NCBI RefSeq assembly: GCF_001884105.1
Contig: NZ_MACI01000043.1
Span: 23,844-87,843 of the forward strand
Direction of reading: 5' to 3'
DNA length: 64,000 bases
DNA from: Bacillus luti
Lineage (GTDB): Bacteria; Bacillota; Bacilli; Bacillales; Bacillaceae_G
Part shown: positions 53,004 to 62,113 of the stretch, piece after piece
Layout of the letters: each line of letters opens with the position of its first letter
How positions within the stretch are numbered: position 1 is the stretch's first letter
Notes under the pieces: model-generated
Database searches by the model: none
The model's input: the letters and a program-made list of their open reading frames with translations, nothing else
Told to the model about the DNA's origin: nothing
Program-made: the position numbers and the translations under genes

Positions 53004-54217
53004 ATAAAGACTATATATTTGAAAATGAAGAAATAAAGGCGCTCAAAGCGTTTTTAAGCTTATTTTTTATTATATTTTTTGTATATGACCTTGCCTATGA
53101 ATTTATCGTACCTTTAATAGGTGCAGAGCAAGAAGGGGTAGGCGTATTTGAAGATGGTTTAGGTTTATGGCTTTATGTTTTGATGATAATCTTATTTTGC
53201 ACTGGAATATACTTCATGAAATGGAAGAATCCATTTATGGTAAAGTATATGATTCTAATTGGCTATAATCTGTTAGATTTTATTCATAATATTATGATTT
53301 ACTATGGTAGCGATGCTGAGTTTGATGGTGGGAATATAGTAGAAGGATTCTTTATTTTATTCGCACCAATCTTTGTAAGTAAAAGATATTTTTGGTTAGT
53401 CGTAGGGATACTGGTTGGAAAGTACGCTCTTATAGGAATCATTATTCAATCTTCTCTCGTATTAATCCCAATGGCATTATGTAGCGTATTTGCTATTATA
53501 TGTTGGATTATATTTTTGAGACTGCAGTCTTATGTTCGTACGCTTGAGATGATGGATAAAGAAATAAAACAAACAGAAAAATTAGCAACAGTTGGGAAAA
53601 TGGCGACAGCTATTGGCTATAAAATTAGAAGACCTCTAGCAAATTTGAAAAAACTTGTGAATAAGCAAGCAAACAAATATCCAGAAGACAAGATTTATAG
53701 TGATATTATGAAACAAGAGGTAGATCGAATTCATACAATTGCTACAGAACTTAGCGGGCTTGAGAAATCTAATTCGATAGAATCAGAAACTCATAATATA
53801 CAAGAAATTATCTCTTATGTTATTCAAGTTATGGGCAAGCCTGCTTTAGAACAAGGGGTACACATACAAGGTATTTACAGTAAAGACATACCGTTAATCA
53901 CATGTGATGAAAAACGATTAAAACAAGTGTTTTTTAACTTAATTAAAAATGCAATTGAAGCAATGTCAATTGGCGGAACGATTACGATTAAAGTAATTGT
54001 AGAAGATGGAATCATTGTTCAAGTGAAAGATGAAGGTTGCGGAATTCCAAAAGAGAAAATTCCGAAGTTAAATGAAGCTTTTTATACAACGAAAGAAACG
54101 GGAACAGGATTAGGATTAGTAGTTACAGAAAAAATTATTAAAGACCACAACGGTAAGATGAGTTTTGAAAGTGAAGTTGGGGTTGGAACGACGGTTAATA
54201 TTATGTTGCCGATATAG
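53000..54217 (+). CDS. Degenerate sensor kinase lacking the phospho-acceptor histidine
   Basis: A 405-aa homologue of the preceding kinase with the same six-helix sensor, dimerisation helix and catalytic domain. The ATP side is intact: CDEKRLKQVFFNLIKNAIEAM, DEGCGIP, FYTTKETGTGLGLV. At the H-box, however, the sequence is AIGYKIRRPLANLKKL, so Tyr207 replaces His, with the next Glu also changed to Lys and Asn to Arg. It cannot autophosphorylate in the normal way. ATGA overlap couples it to the intact kinase, suggesting hetero-oligomers or a regulatory decoy. Confidence 0.88.
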   Translation: MNKDYIFENEEIKALKAFLSLFFIIFFVYDLAYEFIVPLIGAEQEGVGVFEDGLGLWLYVLMIILFCTGIYFMKWKNPFMVKYMILIGYNLLDFIHNIMIYYGSDAEFDGGNIVEGFFILFAPIFVSKRYFWLVVGILVGKYALIGIIIQSSLVLIPMALCSVFAIICWIIFLRLQSYVRTLEMMDKEIKQTEKLATVGKMATAIGYKIRRPLANLKKLVNKQANKYPEDKIYSDIMKQEVDRIHTIATELSGLEKSNSIESETHNIQEIISYVIQVMGKPALEQGVHIQGIYSKDIPLITCDEKRLKQVFFNLIKNAIEAMSIGGTITIKVIVEDGIIVQVKDEGCGIPKEKIPKLNEAFYTTKETGTGLGLVVTEKIIKDHNGKMSFESEVGVGTTVNIMLPI

Positions 54218-54228
54218 TAGTGGAGTTT

Positions 54229-54270
54229 TAAAAAGGGAGATCACCTATTTGAGAGTGATCTCTTTTTTGT
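54229..54270 (+). terminator. Terminator after the kinase pair
   Basis: AAAAGGGAGATCAC pairs with GTGATCTCTTTTTT around 10 bases. Confidence 0.8.
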
Positions 54271-54295
54271 TAAATAAATTACTTTAAAGAGGGAA

Positions 54296-55249
54296 CTAAA
54301 TATTAGTGATTAGAAAAACAGAATATACAGCACTGGCAGTAATTCCAGGGGCAATATAAAGGGATAGAGCATCTCCTCTCGAAACGGGGTTTCCAGCTGT
54401 AATGCTAGTCCAGGTTACAGTAGCTGGACCTACTGCTGGAGTAGGATTAAATACTTGAATTTGTCCCGATCCAGTATCCGTCGGTTTAATTGAAAATACC
54501 ATAGTTCCGGTAATTTTGTCAGTAGTAGTTAAGGTAATAGTAGATAGAATGTAACTAGAGGTAGGGGCAGTGAGGTTTGTGGGGACATTCCTGCAAATAT
54601 CAATCGTATAAACAGAAGCAGGTAAGTTATTTACATTTATTGACGCAGCAAAGCCAACTATACTACCGGATCCAGCAGTGACATATGGAATAACATTAGA
54701 GTCAATTCCAGGAGAGCCCGCTATACGTTGGAACCCAGCATTTGTTCCTTGAAAAACAATACTTTTAGCTGAAGCACTACCCGCAGAGCCAGTGGGTCCA
54801 GTACTCCCGGTAGATCCAGTGTTTCCGGAAGGTCCGGTGATGCCAGTGGGCCCAGTACTCCCGGTAGATCCAGTGTTTCCGGAAGGTCCAGTGATGCCAG
54901 TGGGTCCAGTGCTCCCGGTAGATCCAGTGTTTCCGGAAGGTCCAGTGCTCCCCGTAGGTCCACTTTCCACTAATACGATATAATCTAGAGATATATTTGG
55001 AAAACCTTGAGGTGCATCTTTTTTAACAACATAGCCGCTGCCCGTATAAGTGACAACTTGTCCTTTTTTATAGTTGGGAGCGGCTGCTAGACTAAAGGTG
55101 GTAGTACTTTGTAAACCGGCACCGGAAGGTCCTATAGCCCCAGTCGGTCCTGTAGCCCCTGTAGGCCCGGTGCTTCCGGTAGCACCGGTACTACCAATAG
55201 AACTGCCGTTTCGTCTGCCGTCGCAACTAAAGCAATTACGTTGATACAT
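54296..55249 (-). CDS. Collagen-like spore/exosporium-type protein
   Basis: A 317-aa protein. N-terminus with [15 protein letters not shown], a short GXY run (about residues 19-40, [10 protein letters not shown] type), a ~50-residue insert ([19 protein letters not shown] to YIVLVES), a second GXY stretch of ~60 residues made of three 18-residue repeats, and a C-terminal beta-rich domain of ~155 residues that could trimerise like those of BclA-type proteins. There is no LPTGPTG-type exosporium leader and no signal peptide. AAAGGAG is 7 bases before ATG 55249. Confidence 0.83.
   Translation of the reverse strand: MYQRNCFSCDGRRNGSSIGSTGATGSTGPTGATGPTGAIGPSGAGLQSTTTFSLAAAPNYKKGQVVTYTGSGYVVKKDAPQGFPNISLDYIVLVESGPTGSTGPSGNTGSTGSTGPTGITGPSGNTGSTGSTGPTGITGPSGNTGSTGSTGPTGSAGSASAKSIVFQGTNAGFQRIAGSPGIDSNVIPYVTAGSGSIVGFAASINVNNLPASVYTIDICRNVPTNLTAPTSSYILSTITLTTTDKITGTMVFSIKPTDTGSGQIQVFNPTPAVGPATVTWTSITAGNPVSRGDALSLYIAPGITASAVYSVFLITNI
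54792..54953 (-). repeat. Three tandem 54-bp repeats in the collagen-like gene
   Basis: Unit starts are 54792, 54846 and 54900 on +; the encoded unit is [18 protein letters not shown]. Units differ by only a few bases, so copy number may vary by slippage between strains. Confidence 0.88.
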
Positions 55250-55609
55250 GTACGTTCTCCTTTCTACATTTTGGAAATCTAGTTTTAAAAATAGAACTAC
55301 TATATATATATTAGAAATTCTATGTTTTTGTGTGGTTGATTGTATTGTGTATATAGATTTCAAAAATAGGGGGGAGAATTGAATTTTTTTAGAGGAACCA
55401 TTTTTCTTGCGGAAGCAAAGCAATATTTATATCAAAATTCGCATTAAACCAATCATATATCAATTTTTCTTTCACTAAATATTTAGAGACAGAGTGTGAT
55501 ACAGCCTCTTTTATCACATATGTTAGTCTTAATTTTTTGTATACAATGATTTAGAAAAATAGTGGTACAATATATGAAGGATACGAGAAGAGAGGATGAA
55601 GATTAGAGT
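55250..55609. other. 360-bp intergenic region
   Basis: Divergent promoter region of the collagen-like gene (-) and the HesB-like gene (+). It is A/T-rich; I see no gene, repeat or structured RNA. Confidence 0.4.
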
Positions 55610-55933
55610 ATGTACGTTACTGTAACAGAAGCAGCATATAAAAAGATTATGGATACGATTCCAAGTGAAGCGAAATATATAAAATTATTCTACGATAATG
55701 AAGGTTGCGGTTGTGTAATGAGCGGAATTATCGATTTAGTAGCTATAGCAGAAAAAGATGAGCGTGATGTAGATATTGAATCAAACCAATTTAGCTTTAT
55801 CGCAGATCGTACAAAGCTTGTATTTATGGATGACAAGTTAACAGTCGATTGGCATGAAGGTGGAGGGACTTTTCAGCTAAAAAGCCCGAGCCAGTTTTAT
55901 AATCCAAATATGAAGTTACATGTTCGAGTGTAA
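55610..55933 (+). CDS. HesB/IscA-like iron-sulfur biosynthesis-family protein
   Basis: A 107-aa protein of the HesB-like fold: VTVTEAAYKKIMD start, IKLFYDNEGCGCVMSG (Cys-Gly-Cys in place of the usual single Cys), DDKLTVDW and a C-terminal beta region lacking the CGCG pair of true A-type carriers. Close to the YqkB group of Bacillus. It may not carry clusters. ATG 55610 is fixed by frame, though the ribosome site (AGAGGA) is spaced widely. Confidence 0.75.
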   Translation: MYVTVTEAAYKKIMDTIPSEAKYIKLFYDNEGCGCVMSGIIDLVAIAEKDERDVDIESNQFSFIADRTKLVFMDDKLTVDWHEGGGTFQLKSPSQFYNPNMKLHVRV

Positions 55934-55936
55934 CAA

Positions 55937-55978
55937 AGAAAAGGCCGCCCAAAAATATTTTTGAAGCGGTCTTCTTTA
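55937..55978 (+). terminator. Terminator after HesB-like gene
   Basis: AAAAGGCCGC, an inner CAAAAA/TTTTTG pair and AGCGGTCTT form a stem followed by CTTT. Confidence 0.6.
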
Positions 55979-56134
55979 ATTATATAAGATGTTATTATTG
56001 GCGTTTTTGTTGATAAATTAATACCCCTTGTTGAATTGCCGATATGACTTCGTTTACAAAATGAGCTACTTAATACAATGAAATGTACATGTGATTGAAT
56101 TTTCTGTATAATCGTATTTGCGGAGGGGATACGC

Positions 56135-57040
56135 ATGAGAAAATGGGGAATGGAGTTATTACTTTTAAGTGTCGTTATTATTTGGGGGATTAACTTTACG
56201 ATTGCGAAATATGGACTTTTAGAATTTACAGCAATTGAGTTTACTGCACTTCGGATGATATCGGCGGCACCGCTTATGTTACTCCTTACATTTTTTATTG
56301 AAAAGTCGGTTTATATGGAGCGAAAGGATATACCTAGATTAATTATCGTTAGCGTTGTAGGTATTGTACTGTATCAAACGTTATTTATGGAAACTGTCAA
56401 ATATACATCCGCTACAAATGCCTCTTTACTTATTTCTATTTCACCAATTTTTACAACTGTATTTGCGATTTTCTTGAAACAAGAAAAGTTTTCTTCTCGA
56501 AAGCTTATCGGTTCTATCATTGCATTTTGTGGTGCAGCTTTAGTTTTAGTAGCAGGGAACTCACTTGCTAGTTCTTTTTACGGGAATGGCATTGGATTAA
56601 TTACATCAATATGCTGGGGGCTTTATCCTGTTTTAGCAAGTCCATTAATTAAAAAATATTCAGCACTACGTGTTACCGCATGGTCAGCACTAGTTGGCGC
56701 GATTCCGCTTTTGCTTTTAAGTGGACCATACGTATTTATAATGCCATTTCACATTACACATGGAATGACACTATTTGCTTTACTATATTCTATTTTCTTT
56801 GTAACAGTGTTCGGTTTAGTTATGTGGTATGTTGGAGTTCAAAAAATTGGAGCGTCACATACGATGGTATATATGTATATAACGCCACTTGTAGCTGTTT
56901 TATTTGCAGCAGTATGGGCAAAGGAATATATTTCATTACAACAAATAATTGGTGGAATGGTCATTTTCTTCGGTCTATGGTTTGTGAAATCAGAGAAAGT
57001 AAAAGTACATTCTACTGCGGGGGAACCTATATCAAAATAG
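56135..57040 (+). CDS. EamA-family (DMT) transporter
   Basis: A 301-aa protein with ten helices in two EamA halves (residues about 7-145 and 150-290): LLLSVVIIWGINFTIAKYGL opens the first, GLITSICWGLYPVLASPLIK the second. Such carriers export amino acids or metabolites. GGAGGGG is 6 bases before ATG 56135. Substrate unknown. Confidence 0.88.
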   Translation: MRKWGMELLLLSVVIIWGINFTIAKYGLLEFTAIEFTALRMISAAPLMLLLTFFIEKSVYMERKDIPRLIIVSVVGIVLYQTLFMETVKYTSATNASLLISISPIFTTVFAIFLKQEKFSSRKLIGSIIAFCGAALVLVAGNSLASSFYGNGIGLITSICWGLYPVLASPLIKKYSALRVTAWSALVGAIPLLLLSGPYVFIMPFHITHGMTLFALLYSIFFVTVFGLVMWYVGVQKIGASHTMVYMYITPLVAVLFAAVWAKEYISLQQIIGGMVIFFGLWFVKSEKVKVHSTAGEPISK

Positions 57041-57079
57041 GAAAACAGATCACCTATGATCTGCTTTCCTATTTTTTTA
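57035..57079. terminator. Bidirectional terminator spanning two gene ends
   Basis: AAATAGGAAA and CAGATC on the left pair with GATCTG and TTTCCTATTT on the right; T-run follows. The stops of both convergent genes lie in it. Confidence 0.8.
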
Positions 57080-57290
57080 TTTTTGGTAAGAAGATGAGAA
57101 ATAAGATCGCAGTAATAAGTGGAATTAAGTTTAAAAACGGAATGCGGAAGAGTGTAATAAGAATAATACCTGGAAGAAGAACACCGAGGACAGCATAGAA
57201 AATACTATGATTTTTCGTGTACCAATACAATGAAAGTCCAATAAGTGCAGGGACAATGAGGTGGATGAGAGCCATTAAAAAATAAATCAT
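57069..57290 (-). CDS. Small membrane protein
   Basis: A 73-aa protein with three hydrophobic helices (IYFLMALIHLIVPALIGLSL, IFYAVLGVLLPGIILITLF, LIPLITAILFLIFL) and a short basic tail PKIKK. AAAGGGGG precedes the start. No known domain. Confidence 0.65.
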   Translation of the reverse strand: MIYFLMALIHLIVPALIGLSLYWYTKNHSIFYAVLGVLLPGIILITLFRIPFLNLIPLITAILFLIFLPKIKK

Positions 57291-57451
57291 TAGACGCCCC
57301 CTTTATTTGTGTACTCATTACATCATATCCGTATGTTCATAGATTGATATCAATTTTTTCATAAATGGACGAAAAATGTTTGGAAAAACGTCACAAATTA
57401 TGAGAATATGATGTTTGAAATCTTGTATAATATTATTTCCTAAAAACATTC

Positions 57452-57485
57452 AAACAACATAAACATTGTGTTTATGTTGTTTTTA
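57452..57485 (+). terminator. Terminator-like hairpin without an upstream gene
   Basis: AAACAACATAAAC pairs perfectly with GTTTATGTTGTTT around ATTGT (counting the shared bases), then TT. It sits in the 281-base gap between a divergent small gene and the AtpI-like gene, so it could be an attenuator of the latter. Confidence 0.5.
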
Positions 57486-57571
57486 ATTTGAGTGAAATGG
57501 ATGTAAGCAGTATAGATTTGAAAGAAATTTTTGTTGGATAGATAAACATTACAGAAGAAGAGGAGAACAGC

Positions 57572-57955
57572 ATGATTAGTATGTCATTAAGGTCGTTTAA
57601 AATTCAATCGTATTATCTACTAGGTATTTTGTTGCTAGGCTGGATGGTAACACCGTTTTCAGCACATTTTTTAGGTGCAGGAATTGGACTTATTGTAAGT
57701 ATGTATTGTGTTTGGCTTTTAGGAAGACGGATTGAAAAACTTGGAGATTGTATTGTAAAGAAGACGAAAGCACCGACGCTCGGTATGTTTAATCGTTTTG
57801 CAGCTGCTATTTTGGGTGCCATTATTATGTATGAAATTGAGCACCATATGGTGATGTGGGCGTTTGCAGTAGGGATTATGGGCGGTTATTTCTTAATTGT
57901 TGTTAATTTAGGATACTATAGTATGAAAGATGAGAAGGAATTAACGAAGAGTTAA
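57572..57955 (+). CDS. AtpI-like protein (ATP synthase subunit I family)
   Basis: A 127-aa protein with four helices in two pairs and the AtpI core LGAGIGLIVSMYCVWLLGRRIEKLGDCIVKK, LGMFNRFAAAILGAIIMYEIE. AtpI helps c-ring assembly or Mg/Ca uptake for F-ATPase. No atp genes follow, so this is a detached paralogue. AAGAGGAG precedes the start. A hairpin 87 bases upstream may attenuate it. Confidence 0.8.
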   Translation: MISMSLRSFKIQSYYLLGILLLGWMVTPFSAHFLGAGIGLIVSMYCVWLLGRRIEKLGDCIVKKTKAPTLGMFNRFAAAILGAIIMYEIEHHMVMWAFAVGIMGGYFLIVVNLGYYSMKDEKELTKS

Positions 57956-58060
57956 AAAGCCTCTTTTTAGATGAAATAGAGGATCCGGCGATGGATGTAC
58001 AACAGGAAGCGAAACTTTGCATAAAATACAGGTTTCAGCTTCCAATAAGTTAACATGAAA

Positions 58061-58258
58061 TCACTTATTAGTATGACCCTTAGGTTCTTTAAAAAAGTTG
58101 GATATAATACAACAAATTATTCCGGTAATTAGAATAATGTATTTTATCGTTTCACTTGTATGCTCAAATAAATTAACGTTAAGCATCACAAGTCCCCAAA
58201 ACATTTGGATTGCTCCATAACTGAATAAAATTTTTCCTGTACGAGAAAAAATTTTCAT
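58061..58258 (-). CDS. Small two-helix membrane protein
   Basis: A 65-aa protein with two helices (FSYGAIQMFWGLVMLNVNLF and IKYIILITGIICCIISNFF) and a basic tail. GGGGTGG is 5 bases before ATG 58258; an in-frame codon 3 upstream has no site. Unknown family. Confidence 0.65.
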   Translation of the reverse strand: MKIFSRTGKILFSYGAIQMFWGLVMLNVNLFEHTSETIKYIILITGIICCIISNFFKEPKGHTNK

Positions 58259-58336
58259 AGGTTCCACCCCTTCCTATATATGTAAATTATATCATAAGAA
58301 AATTAAAACGAATGATTATAAAATGAATTTTCTGTA

Positions 58337-58378
58337 TTTTTTGATGTTGGTAAGTGATTTTTTGATGTTGGTAAGTGA
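58337..58378. repeat. 21-bp tandem duplication
   Basis: TTTTTTGATGTTGGTAAGTGA occurs twice in direct succession with no mismatch, in noncoding DNA. Confidence 0.85.
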
Positions 58379-58425
58379 TTTTATGAGTTAAGTTACAGAT
58401 GAAGAGATTAAAGTTTTAAGATATA

Positions 58426-58462
58426 GAAAGAAGCTTACGTAAAAAACGTAAGCTTCTTTTTT
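58426..58462 (-). terminator. Terminator downstream of pckA
   Basis: GAAGCTTACGT pairs with ACGTAAGCTTC around a 5-base loop; A- and T-runs on either side. Confidence 0.8.
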
Positions 58463-58465
58463 ATG

Positions 58466-58540
58466 TAAGTGTGTGTAACCGTTAAGCCGCATTGGGTTTT
58501 GTCGGTGAGTACGCGGAACTTTACGGTTACACGACACTTA
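58466..58540 (-). other. Long hairpin element between pckA and its terminator
   Basis: TAAGTGT plus GTGTAACCGT (58466-58482) pairs with ACGGTTACAC, a bulged G, and ACACTTA (58523-58540): 17 bp. The stem continues after a mismatch with AAG/CTT and CCGC/GCGG to a 22-base loop. It is G/C-richer than the surroundings. It could be a pckA 3' UTR structure or an inserted repeat; I recognise no named family. Confidence 0.6.
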
Positions 58541-58580
58541 TTCATATGAGTAAAGGGTTATTCCAACAGAAAATTTGTAC

Positions 58581-60167
58581 TTAAGCGATTGGACCGCCTA
58601 AGTTAATAATGTCTTCAGAAACGCTTTCGAACTTTTTGAAGTTCTCTTTGAATTCATTTGCAAGCTCGATTGCTTTTGCTTTGTAAGCAGCTTTATCAGC
58701 CCAAGTTTGTTCAGGCATTAACACTTCGTCAGGTACACCTGGTACGTGAAGTGGAACTTCAAGACCGAAGATGTCATGTTTAGCTGTTTCAGTTTTCGCA
58801 AGTTCGCCGCTTAATGCTGCTTGAATCATTGCACGAGTGTAACCTAAGTTCATACGCTTACCAACGCCGTATTCGCCACCAGTCCAGCCAGTGTTTACTA
58901 AGAATACTTTTGCGTCATGTTTCTCGATTTTTTCACCAAGCATTTCAGCATAGCGAGATGCATCAAGTGGTAAGAATGGTGAACCGAAGCAAGTTGAGAA
59001 TGTAGCTTGCGGAGATGTAACGCCGCGCTCTGTGCCTGCTAGTTTACTAGTGTAACCACTTAAGAAATGGTACATAGCTTGTTCTTTTGATAACTTACTG
59101 ATTGGAGGCAATACGCCAGATGCATCAGCAGTTAAGAAAATAATTGTATTTGGATGTCCTGCAACACTTGGCAGTACGATATTGTCAATCGCATGCATAG
59201 GGTATGCAGCACGTGTATTTTCTGTTAAAGTAGTATCGTTGTAGTCTGCGATACGCGTTTGGTCATTAATGATAACGTTTTCTAAAACAGATCCAAATTT
59301 GATTGCATCGAAAATTTGTGGCTCTTTCTCGTGAGAAAGGTTTACGCATTTCGCATAGCAACCGCCTTCAATATTGAATACACCGTTATCAGACCATCCA
59401 TGCTCGTCGTCACCGATTAATTTACGGTTTGGATCAGCAGACAATGTTGTTTTACCTGTTCCAGATAATCCGAAGAATAGTGCCACGTCGCCTTCTTCAC
59501 CTACGTTTGCAGAGCAATGCATAGAAAGGATATCTTGTTCAGGTAGTAAGAAGTTCATAATAGAGAAAATTGATTTTTTCATTTCTCCAGCGTATTCTGT
59601 ACCACCGATCAGTACGATACGTTTTTCGAATGAAACCATAATGAATGCTTCAGAATTTGTGCCGTCAATTGCTGGGTCTGCTTTGAAGTTCGGCGCAGAA
59701 ACAATTGTAAATTCTGATTCATGAGTTGTTAATTCTTCTTCAGTTGGACGAATAAATAATTGGTGTACGAACAAATTATGCCATGCGTATTCGTTAACAA
59801 CTTGAATTGGTAGGCGATAGTTGCGATCAGCGCCTGCAAATCCTTTGAAGATGAATAACTCTTCTTTTTCTTTTAAGTATTCTAATACTTTTGTATATAA
59901 TTTATTAAAATGTTCTTCAGAAATCGGTTGGTTCACAGCTCCCCAAGCAATTTTGTCAGCAACCGATGCTTCTTTCACAATAAATTTATCTTTAGGAGAA
60001 CGTCCTGTATATTTTCCAGTTGAAGCAGAAACGGCACCAGTCGAAGTTAATTTCCCTTCATTTCGCATTAATACTTTTTCCACTAATTGCGGAACACTTA
60101 GTTGAATCTGTGCATTGCTTCCGTTCAATAATTCATGTAAACCAATTTGGACATTCACAGTACTCAT
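58581..60167 (-). CDS. pckA: Phosphoenolpyruvate carboxykinase (ATP)
   Basis: Gluconeogenic enzyme (528 aa): oxaloacetate plus ATP gives PEP, CO2 and ADP. P-loop [11 protein letters not shown], metal/substrate motif [24 protein letters not shown]-terminal [10 protein letters not shown] and [15 protein letters not shown] are all present. AAGGATGG is 8 bases before the ATG. Divergent from metK. B. subtilis pckA is under CcpN; no operator was identified here. Confidence 0.96.
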   Translation of the reverse strand: MSTVNVQIGLHELLNGSNAQIQLSVPQLVEKVLMRNEGKLTSTGAVSASTGKYTGRSPKDKFIVKEASVADKIAWGAVNQPISEEHFNKLYTKVLEYLKEKEELFIFKGFAGADRNYRLPIQVVNEYAWHNLFVHQLFIRPTEEELTTHESEFTIVSAPNFKADPAIDGTNSEAFIMVSFEKRIVLIGGTEYAGEMKKSIFSIMNFLLPEQDILSMHCSANVGEEGDVALFFGLSGTGKTTLSADPNRKLIGDDEHGWSDNGVFNIEGGCYAKCVNLSHEKEPQIFDAIKFGSVLENVIINDQTRIADYNDTTLTENTRAAYPMHAIDNIVLPSVAGHPNTIIFLTADASGVLPPISKLSKEQAMYHFLSGYTSKLAGTERGVTSPQATFSTCFGSPFLPLDASRYAEMLGEKIEKHDAKVFLVNTGWTGGEYGVGKRMNLGYTRAMIQAALSGELAKTETAKHDIFGLEVPLHVPGVPDEVLMPEQTWADKAAYKAKAIELANEFKENFKKFESVSEDIINLGGPIA

Positions 60168-60392
60168 ATTTATATACCATCCTTTTCATTTAATGAAATA
60201 TTTCTCGTAATCCCCATCAAGAGTATAACACAATTATATAAATAATGTATACTATTTCTTTATTTTTGTTTGTGTGAATGTATTAATTCCTTATTAATAT
60301 TCCGTTCTCTCTCTATTGAGAAAAACTTTCAGGAAAATGTGAATATTAATTGACAAATGAATATCATTTCTTTAGTATAGGTTGGGACGGAT

Positions 60393-60586
60393 ACTCTCTT
60401 ATCCCGAGCTGGCGGAGGGACAGGCCCGATGAAGCCCAGCAACCTCATCTGTATTGGTAAATACAGGTGAATAGGTGCTAAAACCTGTGCGAGGCTACAG
60501 GTCTCGAACGATAAGAGCGAAGGGCAAAAAGCAGTATGCAAGTAGCAAATTAAACCTTTCCTCTATGTAAAGTGGGAAAGGTTTTT
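60393..60586 (+). ncRNA. SAM-I riboswitch (S-box) with terminator, controlling metK
   Basis: Conserved S-box core: CTCTTATC (P1 left), GAGCTGGCGGAGGGACAGG, CCCGATGAAGCCCAGCAACC, GGTGCTAAAACCTG, then GATAAGAG (P1 right, 60510-60517). A terminator follows (AAACCTTTCC...GGGAAAGGTTTTT, 60552-60586). SAM binding favours termination, shutting metK down when SAM is high. Confidence 0.96.
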
Positions 60587-60686
60587 CTGTATGCTTGTGT
60601 GGGAGAATAAATGTATGTCGCAGTTTGTGGCAAATTAAGGATGAGTTCCGTACAATATATACAATTACTGTAGGGAGGTTTACCAC

Positions 60687-61886
60687 ATGACAAAAAAACG
60701 TCATCTGTTCACATCTGAGTCTGTAACTGAAGGACATCCAGATAAAATTTGTGACCAAATTTCTGATTCAATTTTAGATGCGATCTTATCAAAAGACGCA
60801 AATGCACGTGTAGCTTGTGAAACAACTGTAACAACTGGTTTAGTATTGGTAGCGGGGGAAATTACGACTTCTACTTACGTAGACATTCCGAAAATCGTTC
60901 GTGAAACAATTCAAGGCATTGGTTACACACGCGCAAAATACGGATTCGATGCAGAAACTTGTGCAGTTTTAACATCTATCGATGAGCAATCTGCTGACAT
61001 CGCTATGGGTGTTGACCAAGCGCTAGAAGCACGCGAAGGTCAAATGACTGACGCTGAGATTGAGGCAATTGGTGCAGGAGACCAAGGTTTAATGTTTGGT
61101 TTCGCATGTAATGAGACACAAGAGTTAATGCCACTTCCAATCTCGCTTGCTCACAAATTAGCTCGCCGTTTAACTGAAGTACGTAAAGATGATACATTAT
61201 CATACCTACGTCCGGATGGAAAAACGCAAGTTACAGTTGAGTATGATGAAAATGGTAAACCTGTACGTGTAGATACAATCGTAATTTCTACACAGCATCA
61301 TCCAGATGTTACATGGGAAGAAATCGATCGCGATTTAAAAGAGCATGTAATTAAAGCTGTAGTTCCAGCAGAATTAATGGATGGAGAAACGAAATTCTTC
61401 ATTAACCCAACTGGCCGCTTCGTAATTGGTGGACCACAAGGTGATGCTGGTTTAACAGGACGTAAAATCATCGTTGATACTTACGGTGGATACGCTCGCC
61501 ACGGTGGCGGTGCATTCTCTGGTAAAGATGCAACGAAAGTTGACCGTTCAGCAGCATATGCAGCTCGTTATGTTGCGAAAAACATCGTAGCAGCTGGTCT
61601 TGCTGACAAAGCAGAAGTACAACTTGCATACGCAATCGGTGTAGCACAACCAGTATCAATTTCAGTTGATACATTCGGCACTGGTAAAGTATCTGAAGAC
61701 GTATTAGTAGAACTAGTTCGTAACAACTTCGATCTTCGCCCAGCTGGTATTATTAAAATGCTAGACTTACGTCGCCCAATTTACAAACAAACAGCAGCTT
61801 ACGGCCACTTCGGACGTACTGATGTAGATCTAACATGGGAACGTACAGACAAAGCTGCAGCTTTAAAAGAGCAAGCTGGTCTATAA
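60687..61886 (+). CDS. metK: S-adenosylmethionine synthetase
   Basis: A 399-aa enzyme making SAM from methionine and ATP. Signatures: [18 protein letters not shown] at the start, [13 protein letters not shown], and [26 protein letters not shown] is 8 bases before the ATG. It is controlled by the S-box upstream and ends at a strong terminator. Its product feeds the activated methyl cycle that also contains LuxS, in this window. Confidence 0.97.
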   Translation: MTKKRHLFTSESVTEGHPDKICDQISDSILDAILSKDANARVACETTVTTGLVLVAGEITTSTYVDIPKIVRETIQGIGYTRAKYGFDAETCAVLTSIDEQSADIAMGVDQALEAREGQMTDAEIEAIGAGDQGLMFGFACNETQELMPLPISLAHKLARRLTEVRKDDTLSYLRPDGKTQVTVEYDENGKPVRVDTIVISTQHHPDVTWEEIDRDLKEHVIKAVVPAELMDGETKFFINPTGRFVIGGPQGDAGLTGRKIIVDTYGGYARHGGGAFSGKDATKVDRSAAYAARYVAKNIVAAGLADKAEVQLAYAIGVAQPVSISVDTFGTGKVSEDVLVELVRNNFDLRPAGIIKMLDLRRPIYKQTAAYGHFGRTDVDLTWERTDKAAALKEQAGL

Positions 61887-61892
61887 TATATG

Positions 61893-61929
61893 AAAAAAAG
61901 CTTTGCGCGGTGAGCGCAAAGCTTTTTTT
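61893..61929. terminator. Bidirectional terminator after metK
   Basis: AAAAAAAGCTTTGCGC pairs with GCGCAAAGCTTTTTTT around GGTGA; also ends the convergent small operon. Confidence 0.88.
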
Positions 61930-62107
61930 ATTTTGTTTTACTTATTATTTGAATACATGAATGACAATGTACTTCTCCTTCTAGTTCAATATACTTTTTC
62001 ATATTTGTCATTCCGCTTGCCGGAAAGGGCATATGAATCCATGCTTTTTCATACGTTTGTATTTCTTTTTGACATGATTTACAAAGGATTGGTTTCTTAC
62101 GGAACAT
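61928..62107 (-). CDS. Small zinc-ribbon protein
   Basis: A 59-aa cytosolic protein with CKSCQ...CHSC (ILCKSCQKEIQTYEKAW and GEVHCHSCIQII), a treble-clef-like zinc site. Similar short Bacillus proteins are often misannotated as hydroxamate-binding proteins. AAAGGTTGA is 6 bases before ATG 62107; that site spans the stop of the preceding gene (62114), so the two are coupled. Confidence 0.75.
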   Translation of the reverse strand: MFRKKPILCKSCQKEIQTYEKAWIHMPFPASGMTNMKKYIELEGEVHCHSCIQIISKTK

Positions 62108-62113
62108 AGAAAA

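Noticed and set aside
54792-54953. Regularly spaced 54-bp repeats considered as a CRISPR-like array
   Set aside because: No distinct spacers; the units are coding GXY repeats in frame.
54792-54983. Plus-strand frame of GPVLPV repeats
   Set aside because: Complement of the collagen-like repeats; no start signal.
56680-57198. Plus-strand frame of 172 codons overlapping the EamA gene
   Set aside because: Out-of-frame shadow; it runs through a terminator and into the convergent gene, with Trp/Cys-rich nonsense composition.
59374-60105. Plus-strand frames opposite pckA
   Set aside because: Antisense shadows of a highly conserved gene with no ribosome sites.
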